From QHXQ01 sp036389395 (GTDB lineage Bacteria; Acidobacteriota; Blastocatellia; Pyrinomonadales; Pyrinomonadaceae), in the NCBI GenBank assembly GCA_036389395.1, contig DASVPY010000062.1:112407-176406 (forward strand): 64,000 nucleotides of DNA, written 5' to 3'. Of the stretch, positions 37,758-45,705 are shown piece by piece. Positions within the stretch are counted from its first letter, which is position 1. Each line of letters starts with the position of its first letter. A program made the position numbers and the translations under genes. Under the pieces are notes generated by a model that was given only the letters and a program-made list of their open reading frames with translations, had not been told where the DNA came from and searched no databases.

Positions 37758-37827
37758 CGCTCAACTCGCAAATGCCCGTGGGTTATGAACTAAAAACCTG
37801 CCGCAAAATGTCGCCGCGCGCCGCCGC

Positions 37828-38313
37828 TCAGGCCCGCTTGCCCGCCGGCGCGACGTGCCGGGGCAAAGCCCGTATGCTGTAGAGGCGGTGTTCGACCTTC
37901 GCCTCCGTGCCGAGCAGTTGCGCGAGCGTGATGTTCGACAAAGCCTGCTGCACGATGTCGTGCAGCCCGACGATGACGGGGCGGATGCCGCAGTTGCCCG
38001 TGTGCACGCAGGCGTCCAGGACGCCCGTGTAGCTCTGGCAGTGATCGGCGTTTACGTCGTCGTCCAAGACCTTGATGATCTCGCTCAACTGTATGTCGGT
38101 CGCCGGCCGCGCCAACTGGTAGCCGCCCTTCGTGCCGCGGATCGATCTGACCAGCCCGGCCTTCGTCAGCAGCCACATCAGCTTGCCGGCGTTGGCGACC
38201 GACAGCCCCTCGCGCTCGGCGATCTGCCCGAGCGTCAGGAACTCGCCCGCGCCCAGCGGGGCGAGCTGCAACAGACACCGCAGCCCGTACTCTTCCTGCG
38301 CCGATAGCTTCAT
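37828..38313 (-). CDS. Rrf2-family Fe-S regulator of the suf operon
   Basis: A 161-aa winged-helix repressor of the IscR/SufR-like Rrf2 group. The N-terminus MKLSAQEEYGLRCLLQLA and GLSVANAGKLMWLLTKAGLVRSIRGTKGGYQLAR are family signatures. Three cysteines in DHCQSYTGVLDACVHTGNCG (spacing 9 and 5) could ligate a [2Fe-2S] cluster. As first gene of rrf2-sufBCDSU it is expected to sense cluster supply and repress its own operon. An imperfect dyad overlapping the promoter supports that. Confidence 0.92.
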   Translation of the reverse strand: MKLSAQEEYGLRCLLQLAPLGAGEFLTLGQIAEREGLSVANAGKLMWLLTKAGLVRSIRGTKGGYQLARPATDIQLSEIIKVLDDDVNADHCQSYTGVLDACVHTGNCGIRPVIVGLHDIVQQALSNITLAQLLGTEAKVEHRLYSIRALPRHVAPAGKRA

Positions 38314-38361
38314 AAGCCGCGCTCCGCAACCGTCCGACCCTGAAACGCTGGGGACGCCCCG

Positions 38362-38390
38362 ATTATCCCGAATCCTTACTTTTTAGTCAA
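38362..38390 (-). promoter_or_regulatory. Promoter of the rrf2-suf operon with overlapping dyad
   Basis: On the minus strand TTGACT (38390-38385), a 17-bp spacer and GATAAT (38367-38362) make a near-consensus sigma-70 promoter. An imperfect dyad CTTGACTAAAAAGTAAG (38391-38375) covers the -35 box and part of the spacer, where an Rrf2 repressor such as the operon's own could bind. Confidence 0.65.
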
Positions 38391-38510
38391 GTATAGGAAG
38401 TGGCTGACTGCGAACCGCTTAGCCGCGCGCGGGGGTTGGCCGCGGCGGCGCGTTGTGGTAACAATTGGGCCAGGCTTTAGCAACCCGCGGCGGCAAACCC
38501 GAAGGCAGCC

Positions 38511-39176
38511 ATGACACAGCTCACCGTCAACTGCGACAGCAGCAACAGCGACAGCAACGACGCGCCCGTGGCCCGGCAGAACACGCGCGCCAACCTCGAA
38601 CGCCTGCTCAACCAGATGATCGAGACGCCGGAGCACCGGCCCGACCTCGCGCGCGAGATCGAAGAGGTTTTCGGCCAAGAGAAGGCCGTGATGATCCTCG
38701 ACATGTCGGGCTTCTCGCGCACCACCAAGCGGCACGGCATCGTGCCGTTCCTGCTCATGATCCACCAGATGCAGTTGGTCGCCTGCCCCTGCGTGCAGGA
38801 GGAGGGCGGCGTGCTCGTCAAGGCCGAGGCCGACAACCTGTTCTGCGTCTTCGACACCGTGGCGGACGCCGTCCGCGCGAGCCAGAAGATCACGCGCCAC
38901 CTGCGCACGGCCAACCGCCTGCTGCCCGAAGATCACCGGCTCTACGTCGCCATCGGCGTCGGCTACGGGCGCATCCTCAACATCGAGGATCGCGATCTGT
39001 TCGGCGACGAGATGAACCTGGCCTGCAAGCTGGGCGAGGACGTGGGGCAGATGGGCGACATCCTGCTGACCCCCGCGGCCCACGCGCAACTCGGCGACGG
39101 CCAGGTCGAGACCCGCGAAGAGGTCGTCAGCATCTCCGGTCTGGACTTGCCCTACTACAGCGTGCAGCAGAAGTGA
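38511..39176 (+). CDS. Small class III nucleotidyl cyclase-domain protein
   Basis: A 221-aa soluble protein. After an N-terminal helical part the class III cyclase fold is seen: AVMILDMSGFSRTTKRHG with the first metal Asp, KAEADNLFCVFDTVADAV with the second Asp, YVAIGVGYGRI and DRDLFGDEMNLACKLGED. Both metal aspartates are present, but the transition-state Asn/Arg region is less standard, so activity is uncertain. It stands in front of a larger membrane cyclase, suggesting a cyclic nucleotide signalling locus. Confidence 0.8.
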   Translation: MTQLTVNCDSSNSDSNDAPVARQNTRANLERLLNQMIETPEHRPDLAREIEEVFGQEKAVMILDMSGFSRTTKRHGIVPFLLMIHQMQLVACPCVQEEGGVLVKAEADNLFCVFDTVADAVRASQKITRHLRTANRLLPEDHRLYVAIGVGYGRILNIEDRDLFGDEMNLACKLGEDVGQMGDILLTPAAHAQLGDGQVETREEVVSISGLDLPYYSVQQK

Positions 39177-39366
39177 AGACACAGTTAAGAGTTTCTGTGC
39201 CCTCTGTGTTAACCCGCTACGCGCGCGGCCGTTTCATTGACCCTGCCGGGGGCCGGCGATACAATCACGCGCACCTCGTAACGGCTGCCGGTCGGTCGTC
39301 GCCGGCAGTAACAGTTCTTCTGTCCGCGGCCGCCCGCGCGGGTCGCCACCGCCGCCAACAAACGCC

Positions 39367-41394
39367 ATGGCTGAACGTCGTAAATTCAATCTCGCCTCCT
39401 ATCTGCTGCGCCGGTGGTACTGGGCGCTGGCCCTCACGCTGGCGGTCGTCATCTGGGGCGCGCTCGCCCTCGCCATGCGCCCGTTGGCGGACGCCAACGG
39501 CAAGCTGACCTCGAACCCCTACGGGCTGGTCACGAGCCTCGAAGAGTTCGGGCTGGACATCCTCTTCCAGATGCGCAGCGTCTTGCACCCGGCGACGCGC
39601 GACCGCGGCCGCCAGGAGCCGATCACCGTCATCGGCGTGGACGAGGAGGCGATCCGCGCGTCGAACATCCGGCTGCAAAAGTGGCCGCGCAGCTACTACG
39701 CGCAGTTGATCGACCGGGCCAGCCAGGGGGGCGCGAGCGTGATCGGCGTGGACGTGTACTTCAGCGAGGCGGGCGGGCTGTCCGAGCAGGACAAGGCCGA
39801 CGACCGGCAGTTGCTCGACGCGATCTCGAACGCGGGCAACGTCGTGCTCGTCAAGAAGTTGGCCGAGGGCGGGTCGGAACCGATCAACCCGCTGCCGGAG
39901 TTCATCGAGGCGGCCTCGGCCGTCGGGTTCGCCGACCTGCCGCACGACAGCGACGGCTTCGTCCGCACGGCCGCGCTCGGCCACCTCGCCGCCGACGGCA
40001 CGACCGAGTCGAGCTTCGCCAGCTACATCGCGCAGCTCTACGCCGACAAGGGCGTGGAGTTCCGCCCGCCCGACGAGCAGCGCGTCTTGTTCGGCGACAA
40101 AGAAATCCCGCTCCGTAACGACGCGAACATACAGATCGACTTCCGCAGCCGCACGCCCGGCTTCCAGTACGTCTCGGCGCGCGACATCCTCTTCAAGCAG
40201 GACGCGATCTCCGACGAGATGTTCAAAGACCGCATCGTCCTGATCGGCGCGACCAACAACGACGCGCCCGATCTCTTCAACACGCCGTTCTACAAGCCGG
40301 GCGTCATCCCGACGTTCTGGGCGCGCGTGCGCGGCCGGCAGATCAACACCGCGCCCGCGCTCATGCCCGGCGTCGAGATTCACGGCAACATCGTCGCCAC
40401 GATGCTCTTCGGGCAGTACCTGAAACAAATCTCCTACACGACGCGCGTGCTCATGCTGTTCCTCGTCATCGGGCTGGTGACGCTGGCGGTCTTCAAGTTC
40501 CGCGCGAGCCTCGGCGCGCTGACCGTCGTCGTCGTGGCCGTCGGCGTGCTCGGCCTCTCGGCGTCGGCGTTCAACCGGCGCGCGCTGATCCTGCCGCTGA
40601 TGACCTCGGAACTGGCCGTGGGCGTGCTGGCGCTCTCCGGCTTCCTGCTGCGCTACGCGCACGAGCGCGCGGTGCGCGAGGAGAAGGAGGCCGAGCGCGC
40701 GCAGATCATGGACATCTTCTCGCGCGCCGTCAGCCCCGAGGTGGCCGACGAGCTGTGGGAGCGGCGCGAGGGCCTGCACCTCGGCGGCGAGCGCCGCGTC
40801 GTGACGCTCATCTTCACGGACATACGCGGCTTCACCACGCTCTCCGAGTCGGTCAGTTCCGAGGTCGTCGTGACGTGGCTGAACGAGTACTTCAGCCGGA
40901 TGCACCGCATCATCACGTCCTACGGCGGGCACATCAACAAGTACATCGGCGACGGGCTGATGATCGTCTTCGGCGCGCCGATTGCGCGCGGCGACAAGTT
41001 GGAGGCGCGCGCGGCCGTCGCCTGCGGGCTGGACATGCTCGACGAGGTCGAGCGCATCAACCAGGACTGGGAGGGCACGGGCCGGCCCAAGATCAAGATC
41101 GGCGTGGGCATCCACACGGGCGTGGCCACGTGCGGCGTGGTCGGGGCCGAGGGGCGACTCGAATACACGATCATCGGCGACACGGTCAACCTCGCCTCGC
41201 GGCTCGAATCCACGACCAAGGAGAAGGGCGTCGGCATTCTGATCAGCGACGCGACCGCGCAACTGCTCGGCCAGGACTACGAGACGCACCCGCTCGGCGA
41301 CGTGCTCGTCAAAGGCAAGACGCTCAACACCTCCGTCTTCGCCGTCGAGCGCGCCAACCGCAAGCGCACGGCCGAACTAGCGCCCGTCGCGTAA
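39367..41394 (+). CDS. CHASE2 - transmembrane - adenylate/guanylate cyclase
   Basis: A 675-aa membrane receptor cyclase. A first helix (WALALTLAVVIWGALALAM) is followed by an extracytoplasmic CHASE2 sensor (ITVIGVDEEAI, LIDRASQGGASVIGVDVYFSE, ARDILF), three helices at about 355-440, a short coiled linker, and a C-terminal class III cyclase domain (LIFTDIRGFTTLSE with metal Asp, GGHINKYIGDGLMIVFGAP with second Asp, EYTIIGDTVNLASRLE with the Asn/Arg pair). It turns an external signal into cAMP or cGMP. Last host gene before the integrated element. Confidence 0.93.
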   Translation: MAERRKFNLASYLLRRWYWALALTLAVVIWGALALAMRPLADANGKLTSNPYGLVTSLEEFGLDILFQMRSVLHPATRDRGRQEPITVIGVDEEAIRASNIRLQKWPRSYYAQLIDRASQGGASVIGVDVYFSEAGGLSEQDKADDRQLLDAISNAGNVVLVKKLAEGGSEPINPLPEFIEAASAVGFADLPHDSDGFVRTAALGHLAADGTTESSFASYIAQLYADKGVEFRPPDEQRVLFGDKEIPLRNDANIQIDFRSRTPGFQYVSARDILFKQDAISDEMFKDRIVLIGATNNDAPDLFNTPFYKPGVIPTFWARVRGRQINTAPALMPGVEIHGNIVATMLFGQYLKQISYTTRVLMLFLVIGLVTLAVFKFRASLGALTVVVVAVGVLGLSASAFNRRALILPLMTSELAVGVLALSGFLLRYAHERAVREEKEAERAQIMDIFSRAVSPEVADELWERREGLHLGGERRVVTLIFTDIRGFTTLSESVSSEVVVTWLNEYFSRMHRIITSYGGHINKYIGDGLMIVFGAPIARGDKLEARAAVACGLDMLDEVERINQDWEGTGRPKIKIGVGIHTGVATCGVVGAEGRLEYTIIGDTVNLASRLESTTKEKGVGILISDATAQLLGQDYETHPLGDVLVKGKTLNTSVFAVERANRKRTAELAPVA

Positions 41395-41430
41395 GCCTGG
41401 GCGCTAGCCCGGAGCGCACAACCCTATGCC

Positions 41431-41540
41431 GGGAGCGCGGGCCTCCCTGCCCGCCATGAGCGCGAATGCGCGAACAAAAACTAACGGCGGTCTTCAAGGT
41501 TGAAGGCCGCCGTTAGTTTTTGTTCGCGCTGGTGCGCTCC
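41431..41540. repeat. Dispersed element half plus strong hairpin
   Basis: 41431-41455 repeats the outer arm found at 5489 (GGGAGCGCGGGC, then CTCCCTGCCCGCC), here without its right partner. It is followed by a near-perfect hairpin of about 27-bp arms (41469-41529) with CTAACGGCGG stems ending in TTAGTTTTTG, which could terminate the cyclase transcript. Confidence 0.85.
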
Positions 41541-41646
41541 GGGCGGGTTCAGGGTTTGAGGACAACCATGACAGGGCGGGGACACCGTAGGACAGGGCCA
41601 GGCTTAGGGTAACTAAATCGCTGGATCGCGGCCCTCTGAAGCAAGG

Positions 41647-41749
41647 GCATCAGGACTGCATGGGATACAAAGTTTCACCACTCAAGCCGAGGGCCGTTGC
41701 GACCCTCTCAACGCGCATCAGGACTGCATGGGATACAAAGTTTCACCAC
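41647..41749. repeat. Pair of 35-bp direct repeats, period 68 bp
   Basis: Two identical 35-bp copies, 41647-41681 and 41715-41749, start GCATCAGGACTGCATGGG and end GTTTCACCAC. They are separated by 33 bp. The 20 bp in front of each copy are also alike (GCGGCCCTCTGAA and GCGACCCTCTCAA). Repeat and spacer sizes resemble a two-repeat CRISPR remnant, but no cas gene is near. The second copy overlaps the left boundary site of the element. Confidence 0.8.
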
Positions 41750-41759
41750 CCTTTCACCG
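41741..41759 (+). other. Putative left attachment site (attL-like)
   Basis: TTTCACCACCCTTTCACCG: two TTTCACC boxes 11 bp apart. The right end has the same arrangement with 16 of 19 bases identical. These could be core or arm-type sites of the integrase; the exact crossover is unknown. Confidence 0.4.
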
Positions 41760-41837
41760 CCATCAGCCGCCGCCGATCCGTCTGCGCGCGGCGCGCAGAC
41801 GGCTTGACGCCCGCGCGCCCTGAATCGCGGGCCTGGC

Positions 41838-41852
41838 TGGCAACCGTTGCCA
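41838..41852. promoter_or_regulatory. 15-bp palindrome, copy 1
   Basis: TGGCAACCGTTGCCA, 7-bp arms around a central C, lies between the left boundary and the first gene of the element. The same sequence occurs at 50882-50896 and, inverted, at 56105-56119. It is probably a binding site for an element-encoded protein. Confidence 0.65.
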
Positions 41853-41906
41853 CGCGGGCTTCTGCCGCCAGCGCCGGCCGCGCCCGGCCGGTGTTAGCAT
41901 GGCGGC

Positions 41907-42125
41907 GTGAGTGCCGACGCCCCGCGCCCGCCGACGCCCGCGCTCGATCCGGACGAAGCCGAGTCGGTGACGGCGCTCGCCAGGCGCGAGCTTGAGAACG
42001 TCCGCCACCTGCTGCTCGCCGAGGCCCGGCTCGAAGCCCGCGAGCGCCGCCGCGCCGACTTGATGAAGCAGCGGCGCTGGCTCGACGCCGAGATGGCCCA
42101 CTGGAGCGCAGGCTCCGCGAGCTGA
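41907..42125 (+). CDS. Small coiled-coil protein, possibly frameshifted
   Basis: A 72-aa helical protein with a GTG start (ELENVRHLLLAEARLEARERRRADLMKQRRWLDAEM). It stops at 42123, but another frame carries on in the same style (ERRLRELKSQRADVERELQELR) until a TGA at 42197-42199. The coiled coil may therefore originally have been about 96 aa, with a one-base shift near 42100, or the shift may be programmed. I do not recognise the family. First gene of the element's left block. Confidence 0.5.
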   Translation: MSADAPRPPTPALDPDEAESVTALARRELENVRHLLLAEARLEARERRRADLMKQRRWLDAEMAHWSAGSAS

Positions 42126-42195
42126 AGTCGCAGCGCGCCGACGTAGAGCGCGAGCTTCAGGAGTTGCGCGCGCCCGGCGGCGTCAGGCCGCCAGA

Positions 42196-42230
42196 TTGAC
42201 AGGGCGGCGCGCGCCGCCTTCGGTTATAAT
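42196..42230 (+). promoter_or_regulatory. Candidate promoter with palindrome between the boxes
   Basis: TTGACA (42196-42201) and TATAAT (42225-42230) are both perfect consensus boxes, but 23 bp apart rather than 17. The space holds a perfect 16-bp palindrome GGCGGCGCGCGCCGCC (42203-42218), placed like the site of an activator that bends DNA, or a repressor. It would drive the left, late-type gene block. Confidence 0.45.
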
Positions 42231-42282
42231 CCGCGGGTCGCGCCGCGTCGCGCGACGTTGACAGCTTAGGGGTCGTTTTTCG

Positions 42283-42343
42283 GAAGCCCGTCGTCGGGTC
42301 CGTGCAGCCTACGCGCTGCACGCCTGGCGGCGGGCTTCTTCTT
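42283..42343 (+). terminator. Terminator-like hairpin in the leader of the left block
   Basis: Stem GAAGCCCGTCG / CGGCGGGCTTC (42283-42293 and 42328-42338) encloses a second hairpin GTGCAG/CTGCAC (42302-42321) and is followed by TTCTTTTT. It ends 14 bases before the ATG at 42357, so it could act as an attenuator between promoter and first gene. Confidence 0.6.
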
Positions 42344-42356
42344 TTTCGAGGCCAAC

Positions 42357-42917
42357 ATGGGTGAGACTTGGACGCCGCGCCTCACCTACGACGAGCGCGA
42401 TAGACGGGACAAAGAGCGCGCCGCCGAAGCGGAACGCCGCCGCGCGCGCCAGCTTGAGCAGGCCGCTTACGCCGAACTGGAAAAGGCGGAGGGCGAACTC
42501 GCGGGGCGCGCCGGGCGACTCGTCGCCGCGCGCGACTACAGGGCGCTCGCCGTCGTCAACGCCGAACTGGCGGCGCTGCGCCAGGTGCTCGACTCCTTCG
42601 ACGAAGAAGTCCGGCAGTCTTACCGCCCGCCGCCCGACGCGAGCGACCTGGGGCGGCAGTCCGACCGCGAGCGCCGCGGCGCGCGGGCGCGCCGCCTCGC
42701 CGACGAGATCGAGCGCATCGAGCGGCACGAGTTGCCGGCCCTCGAAGCCAAGCTGACCGCCATCCCCACGCCGCGCGAGTTGGGCGCGTGGGAAGGCGAC
42801 CCGGACCCAAGGGCACGCCACTACCGACTCATCAACGAGCAGATCGCCGCCAAGCGGGAGACGTGCGCGCGCAACCGCGCCGAGATCGCGCGGCTCGACG
42901 GGGGCGCGGCCTCGTGA
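42357..42917 (+). CDS. Coiled-coil protein of unknown function
   Basis: A 186-aa soluble protein that is almost entirely charged helix (KERAAEAERRRARQLEQAAYAELEKAEGELAGRAGRL, later RRLADEIERIERHELPALEAKLTAIPT). ATG 42357 follows GAGG at a good distance. It has no recognised domain. It is the first gene after the strong leader hairpin, and its stop overlaps the next start (TGATG). Position in the left block suggests a virion or packaging accessory, which is inference only. Confidence 0.65.
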   Translation: MGETWTPRLTYDERDRRDKERAAEAERRRARQLEQAAYAELEKAEGELAGRAGRLVAARDYRALAVVNAELAALRQVLDSFDEEVRQSYRPPPDASDLGRQSDRERRGARARRLADEIERIERHELPALEAKLTAIPTPRELGAWEGDPDPRARHYRLINEQIAAKRETCARNRAEIARLDGGAAS

Positions 42918-43126
42918 TGGACGCGCCCCGCCTGCCGCCCGAATCCGCCCGCGCGCTCGGCCAGATCGAGCGCGACACGGCCGAACTGGTCGCGCACGTC
43001 GAGGGCGTGCTCGGTCTCACGCTCCCCGACGAGGCCCGCACGCGCCTCGTCGATCACGCGCTCCGGTGCGAGACGGCCGAGGCCGCCCGCGCCTTGCGGG
43101 CGCTCAACTTCTACTATCCGAACTGA
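42917..43126 (+). CDS. Small helical protein of unknown function
   Basis: A 69-aa acidic helical protein (MDAPRLPPESARALGQIERDTAELVAHVEGVLGLTLPDEARTRL) whose ATG shares one base with the stop of the previous gene. No family is recognised. It is part of the coupled left block. Confidence 0.6.
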   Translation: MDAPRLPPESARALGQIERDTAELVAHVEGVLGLTLPDEARTRLVDHALRCETAEAARALRALNFYYPN

Positions 43127-43135
43127 GGTCAAGGA

Positions 43136-43534
43136 ATGAAAGCGATCCCCTTCGTGCTCGTCGCGCTCGTCGCGCTGCTCCGGCTGCCGCCCGCCCGGCG
43201 CTGGCTCGCCGTCGCGCGCGGCGTCTGCGTCGAGGCGCGCGCCGCCTACGCCCGCGGCGGCTGGAAGGCCGCCGCCTTCGAGGTCGAGATGCGCGCGCGC
43301 GCCCTCTACGCGCTCGCGCTCGCCGCGCCCGTCATCTTCCAAGAGCTTGTGGCCCTGACGCACGTCGTGGAGGGCTGGCGCGCGGCGTGGCGCGCAGGAC
43401 TGGCCCCTGAGACATACGCGCGCCGGCGCTGCGAGGCGCTCGGCATTCGGATCGGGTCGCCGACTTACCTCGGCATTCTTTCTTTCCTGTGGTCGCTCCG
43501 CGATCACTGGGAGCAGCAGGACGGAGGTCGCTAA
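43136..43534 (+). CDS. Small protein with N-terminal membrane helix
   Basis: A 132-aa protein. Residues 3-17 (AIPFVLVALVALLRL) form a hydrophobic segment and residues 55-75 (ALYALALAAPVIFQELVAL) a second weaker one; the rest is basic and aromatic. No family recognised. A holin-like or membrane-anchoring role is possible but unsupported. It ends two bases before the next start and has a good spacing from the upstream gene (9 bp). Confidence 0.6.
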   Translation: MKAIPFVLVALVALLRLPPARRWLAVARGVCVEARAAYARGGWKAAAFEVEMRARALYALALAAPVIFQELVALTHVVEGWRAAWRAGLAPETYARRRCEALGIRIGSPTYLGILSFLWSLRDHWEQQDGGR

Positions 43535-43536
43535 CA

Positions 43537-45696
43537 ATGGGGCACGGCAACAACGAGCGCGCGCAGACGCAGCAGCAATATAACCAGGCGTACACGAACG
43601 CCAACACCGAAAGCCAATACGAAAAGATGCGCCGCGAGCGCGCGGAGCGGTTCAATGCGTTCGCGGCGGGCGGCGACTACCGCCAACTCCCCAACGAGTT
43701 CAAGGTCTTCACCAACTGGGCCGACCCGGCCGAGCGCAAGGCGCGCCTCTCAGTCCTCGCGAACACCCGCGGGCAGGGCGTCTCGGCCCTCGGCGCGGGC
43801 GCGAACCCGACCGTGCTCGCGCTCGACAAGGAGCACCGCGACGACATAGCCGAGCGCGACCAGGCGCTCAGCTACCAGACCACGCTCTCCGACCTCGCGC
43901 GCCTGAACTACGGCGAGCAGGCCGACTTGCAGAGCGCGGACACGGCGCGGCGCTTGAACATCCTCGGCGTCACGGCCGAGCGCGCCAACCAGGTCGGCAA
44001 CCGCCCTCGTTGGTGGCAGACGTTGCTTCAGGCCGGCGGGCAGGCCGGGGCGGGTCTGCTCGGCAACCCCGCCTTATTCGCCGCCAAGGGCGGACGCATC
44101 ACGCCTGAGATGGCGCGGCGCGGTCAGCCGGTCGTCGTCGGCGAGGTCGGCCCGGAGCCGGTTGTCGGCGACGACGGCGAGGTGCAGATCGTCGGGCAGC
44201 AGGGGCCGGAACTGCGGCGCGCGAACGCGCCCGGCGTCGTCGTCCCGCACTACGTGGCGGCCGGCACAGAGCCGCGCCCGGAAGAGTTGCCGACGGGCGG
44301 CGCGCAGATCTCCGCGGCGGGGAAGAGCGCGCCCGAACGCCCCGGCCTCGAAACGTCCGCCGAAGTCGGCGGCGAGCAGCCCACGCGCTACCCGGTGCGG
44401 CGCGTGCCCGACTCCTACACCGAAGCCACCAACCCCGGCCTCGGCGACGCGGCGCTCGCCGGCGTCGAAGCGCCCGCGCTGCCGCAGCAGCCGACGGCGA
44501 CGCGCCGCGCCACGCACACCAACTCGAAGCTTGCGAGCGTCGTCAAGACAGCCTTTCAGATGGGCTTGATGGGTCTCGCGCGCGGCGGCCTCGCGGGCGG
44601 GATCGGCGCGGCGGCCGCGGGCGCAATCGGCGGCGCGGTAGACGACTCGCTCGACGAGCGGCTCGGTTACGCGCGCCGGCTCGCCGGGCAGCGGCAGCGC
44701 GACGAGTTCGAGTACGAGCGGCAGAAGCGCGAGGGCGAGCTGCGCGGGCAGGACCTGAAGAACAGGCTGACGCGCGCGCAGACCGAATACTACGAGGCGC
44801 GCCCCGACCTGGAGCAGCAGCGCATCAACGCGCAGGGCGCGCGTTCCGAACAGCAACGGGTGCTCTCAAACCTGAAGCTCTACAAGACGCTCGACCCGAA
44901 TAACCCGCAGCACGCGGCCCTGCTGCGGCGCGCCGCCGACGCGGGGCTTGAGGTGGACGTGGAGGGGTTCAACGCCGCGCACGAGAACCTGGTCGCGGTG
45001 GACGTGATCGATCCCGACCGGCCGACTCAGAAGGTGCGGAAGTACCTCGACAAGACCACGGGGCGGTTGACGGACGCGGTCGGCGCGACCGCTTACGTGC
45101 AGCCGGTGGGGCCGGACGGGCTGACCGAGGCGCAGCGCCGCGGCGACGCCGACCGCGACGCCATGCGCGGCCTCATCGAGCGGCAGGGCGCGGAGCGCAT
45201 CGAGCAGGGCAAGGAGCGGATCGGGATCGCGCGCGAGGGCCTGGGGCTGCGCGGGCAGCCGACGGCCGCTAACGTCAACTCGCGGCTCGCCGCGGGCGCG
45301 GCGCTCGTCAACAAGATCGAGGAGGAGAAGGCGAAGGCCGCCAGCCCGCCGCTCTATATGCCGGGCAAGGACGGCCAGAACGAGCCGACCACGCAGGCGT
45401 GGCGCGACTCCTACAGCGCCCGCCACAAGCAGGCGGCGCTGCGCTACCGCGACCAGTTGCAGACGGGGTACGGCGATCTGTTCGAGGCGGGGCAGGACGC
45501 CGAAGGCTGGCCCTACGGCAAGCCGAAGGTGCAGCCCGCCACGGGTGGCGCGCGTGGTGCTGCCCCTGCGCCCCGCGGCCGGCTCAGGCAGGCGAACGTC
45601 GAGGCCGCGGTCAAGAGCCTCGTCGAGCAGAAGATCGTCAAGGACGAGGCGGACGCCCGCCGCTACATCGCCGACCACTACGAAGTGATCCCGTGA
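43537..45696 (+). CDS. Large phage-type internal/structural protein (719 aa)
   Basis: It starts at ATG 43537 behind GGAGG. The N-terminus is rich in Q, N and R (NNERAQTQQQYNQAY). Residues about 195-250 carry two VGE-GPEL-like boxes (VVGEVGPEPVV and IVGQQGPELRR, then VVVPHYVA), a motif known from tape-measure and other virion proteins. A glycine/alanine-rich hydrophobic segment at about 345-370 (GLMGLARGGLAGGIGAAAAGAIGGA) may cross a membrane, and long charged coiled coils follow. This fits a DNA-ejection or internal virion protein. I cannot name a family. Confidence 0.6.
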   Translation: MGHGNNERAQTQQQYNQAYTNANTESQYEKMRRERAERFNAFAAGGDYRQLPNEFKVFTNWADPAERKARLSVLANTRGQGVSALGAGANPTVLALDKEHRDDIAERDQALSYQTTLSDLARLNYGEQADLQSADTARRLNILGVTAERANQVGNRPRWWQTLLQAGGQAGAGLLGNPALFAAKGGRITPEMARRGQPVVVGEVGPEPVVGDDGEVQIVGQQGPELRRANAPGVVVPHYVAAGTEPRPEELPTGGAQISAAGKSAPERPGLETSAEVGGEQPTRYPVRRVPDSYTEATNPGLGDAALAGVEAPALPQQPTATRRATHTNSKLASVVKTAFQMGLMGLARGGLAGGIGAAAAGAIGGAVDDSLDERLGYARRLAGQRQRDEFEYERQKREGELRGQDLKNRLTRAQTEYYEARPDLEQQRINAQGARSEQQRVLSNLKLYKTLDPNNPQHAALLRRAADAGLEVDVEGFNAAHENLVAVDVIDPDRPTQKVRKYLDKTTGRLTDAVGATAYVQPVGPDGLTEAQRRGDADRDAMRGLIERQGAERIEQGKERIGIAREGLGLRGQPTAANVNSRLAAGAALVNKIEEEKAKAASPPLYMPGKDGQNEPTTQAWRDSYSARHKQAALRYRDQLQTGYGDLFEAGQDAEGWPYGKPKVQPATGGARGAAPAPRGRLRQANVEAAVKSLVEQKIVKDEADARRYIADHYEVIP

Positions 45697-45705
45697 GGCT
45701 GACTC

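Larger units (their letters stand above)
41395..41906. other. Intergenic region at the host/element boundary
   Basis: There is no convincing gene in these 512 bp. They contain, in order, a compound hairpin (41431-41540), a pair of long direct repeats (41647-41749), the left boundary site candidate (41741-41759) and the first copy of the 15-bp palindrome (41838-41852). Confidence 0.7.

Noticed and set aside
39177..39366. Small gene between the two cyclases
   Set aside because: No start with a ribosome site and no sensible translation; only a short CTCTGTG-type repeat fragment is seen.
41647..41749. Confident CRISPR call for the two direct repeats
   Set aside because: Only two repeats, no cas genes, no leader recognised; kept as a repeat and a finding instead.
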